A DNA stretch of 64,000 bases, taken from assembly GCA_038238915.1 (NCBI GenBank), contig JBBSFH010000015.1, forward strand, positions 22,148-86,147. Direction: 5' to 3'. The DNA is from JAVVHE01 sp038238915. Its GTDB lineage: Bacteria > Pseudomonadota > Alphaproteobacteria > Sphingomonadales > Sphingomonadaceae. This document shows, one piece after another, positions 8,663-15,779 of the stretch (position 1 is its first letter; the number at the start of each line of letters is the position of its first letter). The notes beneath the pieces are model-generated. The model searched no databases and was not told the origin of the DNA. It worked only from the letters and a program-made list of their open reading frames with translations. The translations under genes and the position numbers were made by a program.

Positions 8663-9238
8663 TTACGCGCCCATCTGCAGGCGCGCGGCGTCGGGCAGGA
8701 GGAGCGCGGAATGGGCGGCCACCATCACCGCCCCTCCGCGCGCGCGGTGCGCCGCGATCGCGGCTTCGAGCTGGGTGACCGAGCGTGCATCGAGCCCAGC
8801 CTCGGGCTCGTCAAGCAGCCACACCGTGGCCGCGCCCGCCGCAACGCGCGCGAGCGCGGCGCGGCGGCGCTGGCCGTGGCTGAGCACCGCGACTGGAAAG
8901 TCCAGCAACGGCGTCAGATCGAACGCGTCCGCCGCCGCCGCGCGCGCGGCCTCCGACGCGCCATCCAGCTTCGCCCAGAAGGCGAGTTCGCGGCGCAAGG
9001 TGCCGCCGGTCTTGAGGGCGTTGTCGTGCCCCAGCCAGGCGAGCCTGCCGATGCGCCGCACAGCGCCCGCCACAGGATCGAGCAGACCCGCGAGTACGCG
9101 CAGCAGCGTTGACTTGCCCGATCCGTTTGGGCCGGTCACCAGTACGGAGTCGCCGACCGCGAGCGACAGGCCCAGCCCCTCGAATACCAGCCGACCGCCG
9201 CGCTCGGCGGCGAGGCCCTCGGCCGCCAGCAGGCTCAG
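8663..9238 (-). CDS. ccmA: Heme exporter ATPase CcmA with apparent CTG start
   Basis: This is the ABC-type ATPase of the cytochrome c maturation system I; with CcmB it powers release of holo-CcmE. Walker A is GPNGSGKSTLL, the signature is LSHGQRRRAALAR, and Walker B is TVWLLDEPEAGLD. The AFWAKL stretch is typical of CcmA. No ATG, GTG or TTG occurs near the conserved N-terminus. The only start that gives the expected S-L-L-A-A-E-G opening is CTG at 9238, which overlaps the upstream hydrolase stop as CTGA. An alternative is a much longer N-terminus from 9400 that overlaps the hydrolase. ccmB, normally next to ccmA, is not here: the next gene is the opposing rnd. Confidence 0.85.
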   Translation of the reverse strand: MSLLAAEGLAAERGGRLVFEGLGLSLAVGDSVLVTGPNGSGKSTLLRVLAGLLDPVAGAVRRIGRLAWLGHDNALKTGGTLRRELAFWAKLDGASEAARAAAADAFDLTPLLDFPVAVLSHGQRRRAALARVAAGAATVWLLDEPEAGLDARSVTQLEAAIAAHRARGGAVMVAAHSALLLPDAARLQMGA

Positions 9239-10233
9239 CCGCGCGCCCGACGGCGCAGCGCGAGCGAGGCGACGCCGAGGCCGAACAGCGCGAACACGGC
9301 GGGCTCGGGCACGCCGAGCGCATCGAGTGTTTCCTCGGCAAGCGCCTGGTGGAGCGCCGACGTCGGGTGAATCGCGTCCGCGAACGCATAGCCACTGCAC
9401 GACGGCAGCGCCGAGGGCACCGCGAAGCAGGGCGTGGTGTAGTCGAGCGTGGAGGGCAGCCCGAACTTGGCCGGATCGGCGCGCAGCGCGTCGCCGAAAG
9501 CCAATGTATCGACGAAGGTAAAGGTTACGCCGGCTGCGAGTGTGTAGGTGCCCGTGGCGGCCAGACCTGGGATTGCAGAAGCGAGCGCGGCATCGAAGGC
9601 AACGCTCGCATTGCGCGCGGCGACAGCAGCCCCGACCGACGAAAACACGGGCTCGGAACCGAGATCGCCGACGTTGTAAAGCAGCACGTGGTGGGCCCCG
9701 CCCAAGTACAGATTCCCCGCGAGGCCAAGGATATTGCTGATCGCGTCTGCCGTGCTCGGCGCGTCGGCGGTCATCTGGATTTGCGCGCGCACGTCGTTGC
9801 TGCCGAAGTTGATCACATAGAGCGCGTTCGGATCGAGCGGCAGCGAGCCGGGCTGTGAAGCGAAGATGCCGACCTGCGCGGGCAGATCGAGGCTAGGGTC
9901 AGCATTGGTGACCGCGCGCGCGCCGCCGACCGCATAGTTGGTGCCATGTGGCCCCGGCAGGCCGAACAGCGCGGGGGCGACCGGATAGCTGGGGCCGCCG
10001 ACAAGTGCCTGGTGCAGATAATCGATATACTCCGGCCCGTTCGAGAAGCGACCATTGTAATAGCCCACCGATGCCGGCGTGGGATCGCCGAGGCCCAGGG
10101 CGAGCGCGCCGATGTGCGCGTTGCCGGTATCGGACAGGCTGTCCCCGAAGACGACAAGCTGGCTGAAGACCTTGGCCGAAGCGGGTGCCGCCGTGAGGAG
10201 GGCGACGGTGGCAAGCGCGATCGCGTGTTTCAT
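9235..10233 (-). CDS. Secreted SGNH/GDSL hydrolase with PEP-CTERM tail
   Basis: This is a 332-residue esterase/lipase-type enzyme. A Sec signal peptide ends near APASA. The GDSL block is VVFGDSLSDTGN (nucleophile Ser), the block with the catalytic Asn-type residue is FGSNDV, and the Asp-x-x-His end is DAIHPTSALH. The C-terminus is a PEP-CTERM sorting signal: VPEPAVFALFGLG, a hydrophobic stretch, then RRRARG. In bacteria with exosortase this tag is processed at the membrane for export to the envelope or extracellular matrix. The ATG at 10233 gives a normal signal peptide. The gene has a close paralogue immediately upstream. Confidence 0.88.
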   Translation of the reverse strand: MKHAIALATVALLTAAPASAKVFSQLVVFGDSLSDTGNAHIGALALGLGDPTPASVGYYNGRFSNGPEYIDYLHQALVGGPSYPVAPALFGLPGPHGTNYAVGGARAVTNADPSLDLPAQVGIFASQPGSLPLDPNALYVINFGSNDVRAQIQMTADAPSTADAISNILGLAGNLYLGGAHHVLLYNVGDLGSEPVFSSVGAAVAARNASVAFDAALASAIPGLAATGTYTLAAGVTFTFVDTLAFGDALRADPAKFGLPSTLDYTTPCFAVPSALPSCSGYAFADAIHPTSALHQALAEETLDALGVPEPAVFALFGLGVASLALRRRARG

Positions 10234-10277
10234 GACGGTTTCCCCCTTGGTGCATCCGCTTCGTATGTGGCCGAGGA

Positions 10278-11243
10278 TTACCCTAATCTGGGGCGGACCG
10301 CAACGATCCGCCGACGCCCGCGCGCCAGCGCCAGCGCGCCCAGCCCGAATAGCGCCAGCGTTCCGGGCTCGGGCACGGTGCTCAACAGCCCGCGGCCAAA
10401 GACCGCATAGACCGCGTCGGTCGGGTGGACCGCGTCGAAATATTGATAGCCGGTGCAGGCGGGCGCCGCCCCGGCATAGATGCAAGGCAGCGTGCTGTTG
10501 AGACCCGGGAGACCGAAGCTCGCGGGATCGGCACCGAGCCGCTTGCCGAGCGCATAGGCGTTGAACTGACGCACATCGGTGCCAACGGGGAGCAACAGCC
10601 CGGCGAGTGCCGAAGTGAGCGCGTGGTCGATGGCCAGCGACGCAGCATCCCCCTGCGACTGGAGGCCAAACGCGCTCAGATACGGAGTGGCGCCCACATC
10701 CACGACATTATCGACCAGCAAGTGGCGCGCGCCCAGTCCCACGAGCGCCTGGACGGTCGCCGCGATCGCGGCAGCGCTGTCGGCTGCGCTCGGCGCGCCT
10801 GCAACGCTGCGCGCGACCGCGAAGGCATCGTTGCCACCCGCGTTGATGAAGTAGAGTGCATCGGGATCGGCGTGGCCACCAGTGAACGCGGCAAAATAGC
10901 CGGTCTGGGCCGCGAGATCGGGAATCAAATCCGCATTGGTCGCGGCGAGCGCGCCGCCGAACGCGAAATCGGTGCCGCCGCGCAGGACGCCGTTGGTGAC
11001 GTGCCCGAGCAGGCCGAGGCTGAGATAATCGGCGGCGTTGTTCCCGTTGGAGAAGCGGCCGTCATGATAGCCCACCGTGGCGGGCGTGGGATCGGCGAGG
11101 CCCGCGCTGAGCGCGAGCGCCTGGACGTTGCCCGAATCCACGAGGCTGTCACCGAAGGTGTATAGCGCGGAGTAACTGGTGGCGTGCGCGACCGGGGCGG
11201 CGAGCGCGAGTGTGACGGCAGCTAGGGCTGCGATACGCGGCAT
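10278..11243 (-). CDS. Secreted SGNH/GDSL hydrolase with PEP-CTERM tail (paralogue)
   Basis: This is the tandem paralogue of the downstream hydrolase. It has a signal peptide (about residues 1-21), YTFGDSLVDSGN as the nucleophile block, NAGGNDAFA as the Asn block, and DAVHPTDAVY as the catalytic Asp-His pair. The C-terminal VPEPGTLALFGLGALAL followed by RGRRR is a standard PEP-CTERM signal. The start ATG at 11243 is chosen over a TTG at 11249 because a GGGAG site sits about eight bases upstream. Shared phrases such as ADPTPATVGYHDGRFSNG show a recent duplication with the neighbour. Confidence 0.88.
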   Translation of the reverse strand: MPRIAALAAVTLALAAPVAHATSYSALYTFGDSLVDSGNVQALALSAGLADPTPATVGYHDGRFSNGNNAADYLSLGLLGHVTNGVLRGGTDFAFGGALAATNADLIPDLAAQTGYFAAFTGGHADPDALYFINAGGNDAFAVARSVAGAPSAADSAAAIAATVQALVGLGARHLLVDNVVDVGATPYLSAFGLQSQGDAASLAIDHALTSALAGLLLPVGTDVRQFNAYALGKRLGADPASFGLPGLNSTLPCIYAGAAPACTGYQYFDAVHPTDAVYAVFGRGLLSTVPEPGTLALFGLGALALARGRRRIVAVRPRLG

Positions 11244-11325
11244 AAACAATCTCCCAGGAGTTCTTTATTTTTTGAGCCGAGGAGGTGTCGGCCGCTCGCA
11301 CGCGCTTGGCAAGAGGCAATCGGAC

Positions 11326-11399
11326 TGGATGCCCCGCGTGGACTCGAACCACGATTGGCGGAGTCAGAATCCGCTGTCTTACCATTAGACGACAGGGCA
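11326..11399 (-). tRNA. tRNA-Gln (anticodon CTG)
   Basis: Read on the minus strand, TGCCCTG pairs with CGGGGCA as the acceptor stem. The anticodon stem-loop is GCGGA-TTCTGAC-TCCGC, giving anticodon CTG. The T-arm is CGTGGTTCGAGTCCACG, and CCA is encoded at 11326-11328. Confidence 0.96.
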
Positions 11400-11535
11400 A
11401 TCGTCGAATGGGGCAGCTAGGAGCCATGCGCGTGACTGTCAACGTAGCACCGTTGCGGTGGCGCGTAGACCGGCGTACATCGTTCGGGAGCGCGCGTCGG
11501 GGACCACCCCGGCGGGTGGATTTGGGACGACGCTT

Positions 11536-12576
11536 ATGGACCGCCTGGCGGGCGACACGCTCGCGGCCGTCGACGCTCCGCGCGTCGAAGACGCCGCCGA
11601 TCCCCGCGCCAAGCGACGCACCTATGCCGCGCTCGATCTTGGCACCAACAACTGTCGCCTGCTGATCGCGCGTCAGGCGCGCGACGGGTTTTATGTGGTC
11701 GATAGTTTCAGTCGCGTCGTGCGGCTGGGGGAGGGGCTGCTGGCGAGCGGGCGGCTGTCCGAAGCGTCGCAGGACCGCGCGCTCGCCGCGCTCAGCGTGT
11801 GCGCGGGCAAAATCCGGCGGCGCGAGGTGACACTCGCGCGATCGGTCGCCACAGAGGCGTGCAGGCGGGCGGCGAACGGAGCGAAGTTCATCGAGCGCGT
11901 CTATGACGAGACCGGGATCGCGCTCGACGTGATCACGCCGGCCGAGGAGGCGAGGCTTGCGGTACTCGGCTGCCAGGCGCTGATCGAGCCGCGGGTTGCG
12001 GACGCGATCGTGTTCGATATCGGTGGTGGCTCGACCGAACTCGTGCTTGTGCGCCCCGGACCGGGCGGCCAGGCCGAGGTGCGCGCCTGGGTGAGCTTGC
12101 CGTGGGGCGTGATCAGTCTCGCGGAGACCGAGCCGATGGCCATCCCGACACGCGAGGGGCGTCTCGAGGCGTACGAGCGCAGCCATACGCGCGTGAGCGG
12201 GGCGCTCGCCAAGTTCGCCGCGCGCATCGCACCGATGCTTGGTGAGCGTGTCCCGCAGCTTCTGGGCACATCGGGGACGGTGACCACGCTTGCTGCGCTC
12301 CAGATGGGCTTGCCGGCGTATGACCGCGCCATCGTGGACGGCTGCTACGTACCGGCACCCGAGATGCGCGAGATCGGCCGGATGCTCGCGGGAAAATCGG
12401 CGGCCGAGCGTGGTTTGCTCCCGACCATCGGCGCGGACCGGGCCGATCTGATCGTCGCGGGCTGCGCGATCCTCGAATCGATCCTTGCCGCGTTTCCCAC
12501 CGAGCGCCTGCGCATCGCCGATCGCGGCATCCGCGAGGGCATTCTTCGCACTCTGATTGCGCGCGATGGCGATTAG
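11536..12576 (+). CDS. Ppx/GppA family exopolyphosphatase or pppGpp phosphatase
   Basis: This is an ASKHA-fold phosphatase of the Ppx/GppA family, acting on polyphosphate and/or pppGpp. The phosphate-1 motif AALDLGTNNCRLLIA, the conserved SVATEACRRAANG and the phosphate-2 loop FDIGGGSTELVL are visible, followed by SLPWGVISL and LGTSGTVTTLA. At about 346 residues it is the short form typical of alphaproteobacteria and lacks the C-terminal HD domain of long forms. The start is uncertain: GTG at 11458 is in frame, but the ATG at 11536 (GGGACG upstream) gives a more usual length. Its 3' end overlaps rlmE by 11 bases. Confidence 0.88.
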   Translation: MDRLAGDTLAAVDAPRVEDAADPRAKRRTYAALDLGTNNCRLLIARQARDGFYVVDSFSRVVRLGEGLLASGRLSEASQDRALAALSVCAGKIRRREVTLARSVATEACRRAANGAKFIERVYDETGIALDVITPAEEARLAVLGCQALIEPRVADAIVFDIGGGSTELVLVRPGPGGQAEVRAWVSLPWGVISLAETEPMAIPTREGRLEAYERSHTRVSGALAKFAARIAPMLGERVPQLLGTSGTVTTLAALQMGLPAYDRAIVDGCYVPAPEMREIGRMLAGKSAAERGLLPTIGADRADLIVAGCAILESILAAFPTERLRIADRGIREGILRTLIARDGD

Positions 12577-13315
12577 CCGGGGGCCAGGCCGCCAGGGCGG
12601 CGCGGGGTCCGGTAGGCGCGGCGCGGTCGGCTCGGGAACCGAGGGCGTAGGCGGCGCGTCGCGCGGCCCCAAGACCCGCGTGCTGACCGCGCGCCATCGC
12701 AGCCAGGCTTCTGCCGCATGGATCGCGCGGCAATTGGCCGATCCTTATGTGGCGGCCGCAAAGGCTGCGGGATACCGTGCGCGCTCGGCGTTCAAGCTGA
12801 TCGAGCTCGACGAACAGTTCGGCATCCTCGCGGGTACGCACCGCATCCTCGATCTCGGCGCGGCACCGGGTGGCTGGACGCAGATCGCGCGCATCCGTTG
12901 TCCGGGCGCGCGTGTCGTTGCGCTGGACATCCTCGAGATGGAGCCGCTTGCGGGCGTGACGATCCTGCTGGCGGACATCCGCGCGGACGAAACGCCCACG
13001 CGCGTGGCGGCCGCGCTGGGGGGCGCGGCGGACCTCGTGCTTTCCGATATGGCCGCCAACACGGTGGGCCACCGCCAGACCGATCACCTGCGCACGATGG
13101 GCCTAATCGAGGCAGGGCTCGATCTTGCCGAAACCGTGCTCGCGCCCGGTGGTGCGTTCGTCGCCAAGGTGCTGGCGGGGGGAGCGGATTCCGCGCTGGT
13201 CGCCCGGCTGAAACGGGGCTTCATCACCGTGCGCCACGCCAAGCCTGCTGCCAGCCGAAAGGAAAGCCGCGAATGGTATGTGGTGGCGCAGGGCTGGAAG
13301 GGCTCGGCGGATTGA
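12566..13315 (+). CDS. rlmE: 23S rRNA (uridine-2552-2'-O)-methyltransferase RlmE
   Basis: This is the FtsJ/RrmJ methyltransferase that modifies U2552 of 23S rRNA late in 50S assembly. The SAM-binding motif DLGAAPGGW and the K-D-K-E catalytic tetrad can be traced: Lys in RARSAFKLIELD, Asp in SDMAANTVG, Lys in FVAKVLAGG and Glu in SRKESREWYVV. A Gly/Arg-rich N-terminal extension of about 40 residues is common in this order. The start ATG at 12566 overlaps the ppx/gppA stop; a TTG nine bases earlier is also possible. Confidence 0.93.
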   Translation: MAISRGPGRQGGAGSGRRGAVGSGTEGVGGASRGPKTRVLTARHRSQASAAWIARQLADPYVAAAKAAGYRARSAFKLIELDEQFGILAGTHRILDLGAAPGGWTQIARIRCPGARVVALDILEMEPLAGVTILLADIRADETPTRVAAALGGAADLVLSDMAANTVGHRQTDHLRTMGLIEAGLDLAETVLAPGGAFVAKVLAGGADSALVARLKRGFITVRHAKPAASRKESREWYVVAQGWKGSAD

Positions 13316-13360
13316 CACGCATCTAGTTTGGTGACAGCTTTGGCTGGGGAGGGCTGGCAA

Positions 13361-15040
13361 ATGCTAAAGTCGCTGGACGTGCTGATCGGGCTGGCGGTGG
13401 TGATGCTGGTCTTGAGCATGGCGGTGACCTTGATCACCCAGTTCATCACGGCATCGTTGCTTAACTTGCGCGGCGTCGTGTTAAAGGGCGCGCTCGCCCG
13501 CCTCCTCGCGCTTATGGATAATGGCCTGCATCCCAAGGAAGCGCGTGCGGTTACTGATTACGTGCTGCGTAACTACCTGATCAGTCGGAATGGTAAGCTT
13601 GCCGGGACAGTGCACCGGGAAGAGTTTACCAAGCTTGTTATGAGTTTCGCGGCGAGTGGACCCTCGGCCAAAGTAGACAAGATCATGAAGAGTGAAGGGA
13701 TATTTGAAACAGCTTGGCGCTATGTTCGGCGCAAACTGGTGCTGATTCATCTGACGTTGCTTAGAACTTTGCGTGGCGACGCCGCAGCCAAAGCGGACGA
13801 TGCGGCAGTCACGGGCGCCGCTGATTTCGCTAATGCGGTCGCCGCTCAGGCTAGTGCAGCCGCCGCGATCGCCAACGCTGCCGATCCTGTGAAGGCCGCC
13901 GCTGATCTTGTTGCTACCGCCGCTACCACCACGGTCGCGGAGATCGCCTCTATTGCTGCCGACGCCAACGCCCCCGGCTGGCGAACCCGGGTAAGGCTCA
14001 AGGATTTGTCCGAGGCGCTCAAGACCGCGGATGGTGAACGTAAAATCTTTCAGAATCTCATGAAGGACTCGCTCAGTAAGAACGGGGTCACTAATCCTGA
14101 AGAACTACTAGCGAAGGTGCGTAACGCAGTTTTAGCTCTAGAACTGGCGAAGCCAGAACTCGCCAACGACGTGCGTCAGACCAAAGCGCTGATTGAAACG
14201 CTTCCCAGTGATTATCTCGCCAAAATGAACGCGTGGTTCGACCAGACGGTCGATCGCGCATCGGACATATTCACTGCGCATTCGCGGGCGGTCGCTGTGT
14301 TGATCGCGCTTTTGCTGCCCTTCACACTTGAGATCAACGTCATCGAGATCGTGAACCGCCTTTCGGCCGATCCGACGATACGTGAGCAGATCGTAAAGGC
14401 GGCACTGGACCACCCCGAGCGTTTCAAATCGGTGGCAACCGACGGGACGGCGACATCTGCGGTGCAGTCTGGCCATGAAAAGACCGAGGATGTTCCTCAA
14501 CATGGGAAGGATAAGAAGGAGGCACCTGCGGACGACAAGGGCCAATTCGAAGCCAGCGATTCAGCTCCCAAGACGGCGGCAGGAGTGCTCAAGGCGATCA
14601 GCGAGAACAAGGATTTTCGCCTGTTGACCACCACCGATGTGCTTGTCCTGCCCGATGGTTTCGACGCCTGGGTGCGATACTGGAGCATAAATCCCTGCAA
14701 ATCCCCGGGCGGCGTCTTCGAGGCTTTGCGCCGCTACAAGCTTATGGCGGAATGCAAACCCTCCCCGAAGACCGAGGCCGCTGCCGCGCCTAAACTGGAA
14801 CAGGGCGGCAAGACTGACACGAAATCGCACACACCCGAATGGCTCGGACGGCTTATGGGCGTGCTGCTGAGCGTCGTGCTTCTGAGCTTCGGCGCGCCAA
14901 TCTGGTACGAACTGCTGGCTAACCTGATCAGTCTGCGCTCGCTCGTGGCGCGGCGCGACGATCAGCAGCGAGACGTGCGCCAGACCACTCAGACCGCGAC
15001 CACGACCGTGTCAGGACAATCGCTGCGGAACGGACCGTAG
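13361..15040 (+). CDS. Large membrane protein of unknown function
   Basis: The 559-residue protein is not assigned to a named family. Its N-terminus (MLKSLDVLIGLAVVMLVLSM..., then TQFITASLLNLRGVVLKGALARLL) resembles a widespread set of unnamed bacterial proteins that open with a DVxIGL-type membrane helix and a short amphipathic segment. A second hydrophobic segment is near residue 305 (AVLIALLLPFTLEIN) and a third near residue 505 (LLSVVLLSFGAPIWYELLANL). Between them lie an Ala-rich coiled-coil-like stretch (about 140-200) and a Lys/Glu-rich hydrophilic stretch. The start ATG is preceded by GGGGAGGG. Base composition is slightly less GC-rich than in neighbouring genes. Confidence 0.7.
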   Translation: MLKSLDVLIGLAVVMLVLSMAVTLITQFITASLLNLRGVVLKGALARLLALMDNGLHPKEARAVTDYVLRNYLISRNGKLAGTVHREEFTKLVMSFAASGPSAKVDKIMKSEGIFETAWRYVRRKLVLIHLTLLRTLRGDAAAKADDAAVTGAADFANAVAAQASAAAAIANAADPVKAAADLVATAATTTVAEIASIAADANAPGWRTRVRLKDLSEALKTADGERKIFQNLMKDSLSKNGVTNPEELLAKVRNAVLALELAKPELANDVRQTKALIETLPSDYLAKMNAWFDQTVDRASDIFTAHSRAVAVLIALLLPFTLEINVIEIVNRLSADPTIREQIVKAALDHPERFKSVATDGTATSAVQSGHEKTEDVPQHGKDKKEAPADDKGQFEASDSAPKTAAGVLKAISENKDFRLLTTTDVLVLPDGFDAWVRYWSINPCKSPGGVFEALRRYKLMAECKPSPKTEAAAAPKLEQGGKTDTKSHTPEWLGRLMGVLLSVVLLSFGAPIWYELLANLISLRSLVARRDDQQRDVRQTTQTATTTVSGQSLRNGP

Positions 15041-15101
15041 CTTACAAAATCGGGGCCACCAGGACGGCGGGACGATTGTGACAGACGCGCGGCGCTCGTC
15101 T

Positions 15102-15188
15102 ATGGATGACGCGATGCGGCGTTTGTACCAGTTCACGCGCTGCTCCTTCTCGCGCAGGGTCAGCCTCGCGTTCGCCGACCCGGAGTGA
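15102..15188 (+). pseudogene. Short remnant resembling a glutathione S-transferase N-terminus
   Basis: A short frame encodes MRRLYQFTRCSFSRRVSLAF and then stops. This matches the thioredoxin-fold start of cytosolic GSTs (LYxFxxCPFSRRVRLALAE). The rest of a GST is absent and the stop overlaps the start region of the following regulator. It is either a decayed GST fragment or chance; the fragment is too short to be sure. Confidence 0.35.
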
Positions 15189-15196
15189 CGCGCGCA

Positions 15197-15679
15197 ATGT
15201 TCCACGAAACCGATGCGCATACCCACACCCATACGCACGGTAAGCCCGCGGGTGCCGCGCTCGCCGTAGCCGCGCGCGCGTGTATCGAGGCGGCGGGGGA
15301 GAAGTGGACAGAGCTTCGGGCCGAAGTGTTCCATACGCTCGCCGCCTCGCAGGGCCCGGCATCGGCTTACGATATCGCCGAGACCACCTCGCTTCGGCTC
15401 GACCGTCGTGTGGCGGCGAACAGCGTCTACCGCATCCTCGATCTGTTCGTGGCAAACCAGATCGCCACGCGTATCGAGAGTCGTAACGCCTATATGGTAA
15501 ACGAGCACCCCGGCTGCGCGCATGATTGCATCTTCCTTGTTTGCGAGGTGTGTAACGGCATCACTCATCTTGATGACGATTCGCTATCCGCCAGCCTCCG
15601 CGCCGCCGCCAAAACCACGGGGTTTCGACCCGCGCGGCCTGTGATCGAGGTGCGTGGCAGATGCGGCGCGTGCTCTTGA
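15197..15679 (+). CDS. zur: Fur-family transcriptional regulator, likely zinc-sensing Zur
   Basis: The 160-residue DNA-binding metalloregulator of the Fur family represses uptake genes when metal is bound. The winged-helix part contains RAEVFHTLAASQGPASAYDIAE and NSVYRILDLFVANQIATRIESRNAYM. The metal-binding half has HPGCAHDCIFLVCEVC and a second cysteine pair CGAC at the very C-terminus, the structural zinc site. A run of alternating His (HTHTHTH) follows the N-terminus, as in many Zur proteins. The ATG at 15197 is preferred to a GTG at 15185. The adjacent TonB receptor gene with a Zur-box-like site supports zinc rather than iron or peroxide sensing. Confidence 0.82.
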   Translation: MFHETDAHTHTHTHGKPAGAALAVAARACIEAAGEKWTELRAEVFHTLAASQGPASAYDIAETTSLRLDRRVAANSVYRILDLFVANQIATRIESRNAYMVNEHPGCAHDCIFLVCEVCNGITHLDDDSLSASLRAAAKTTGFRPARPVIEVRGRCGACS

Positions 15680-15749
15680 GGCGCGGCGGCTGACGCGGTT
15701 GGTCTGGACGGCTATACTCTCACCTTCCTCTCTGCTTCGTTCATTTCCA

Positions 15750-15764
15750 TGTAATAATATATCA
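15750..15764. promoter_or_regulatory. Candidate Zur operator
   Basis: The AT-rich sequence TGTAATAATATATCA lies 15 bases upstream of the TonB receptor ATG in otherwise GC-rich DNA. It agrees at 13 of 15 positions with the proteobacterial Zur core as I recall it (TGTTATAATATAACA) and is largely palindromic about 15757. Binding here would block initiation or early elongation of the receptor gene. Confidence 0.55.
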
Positions 15765-15779
15765 TCCAAGAACGCAGCC

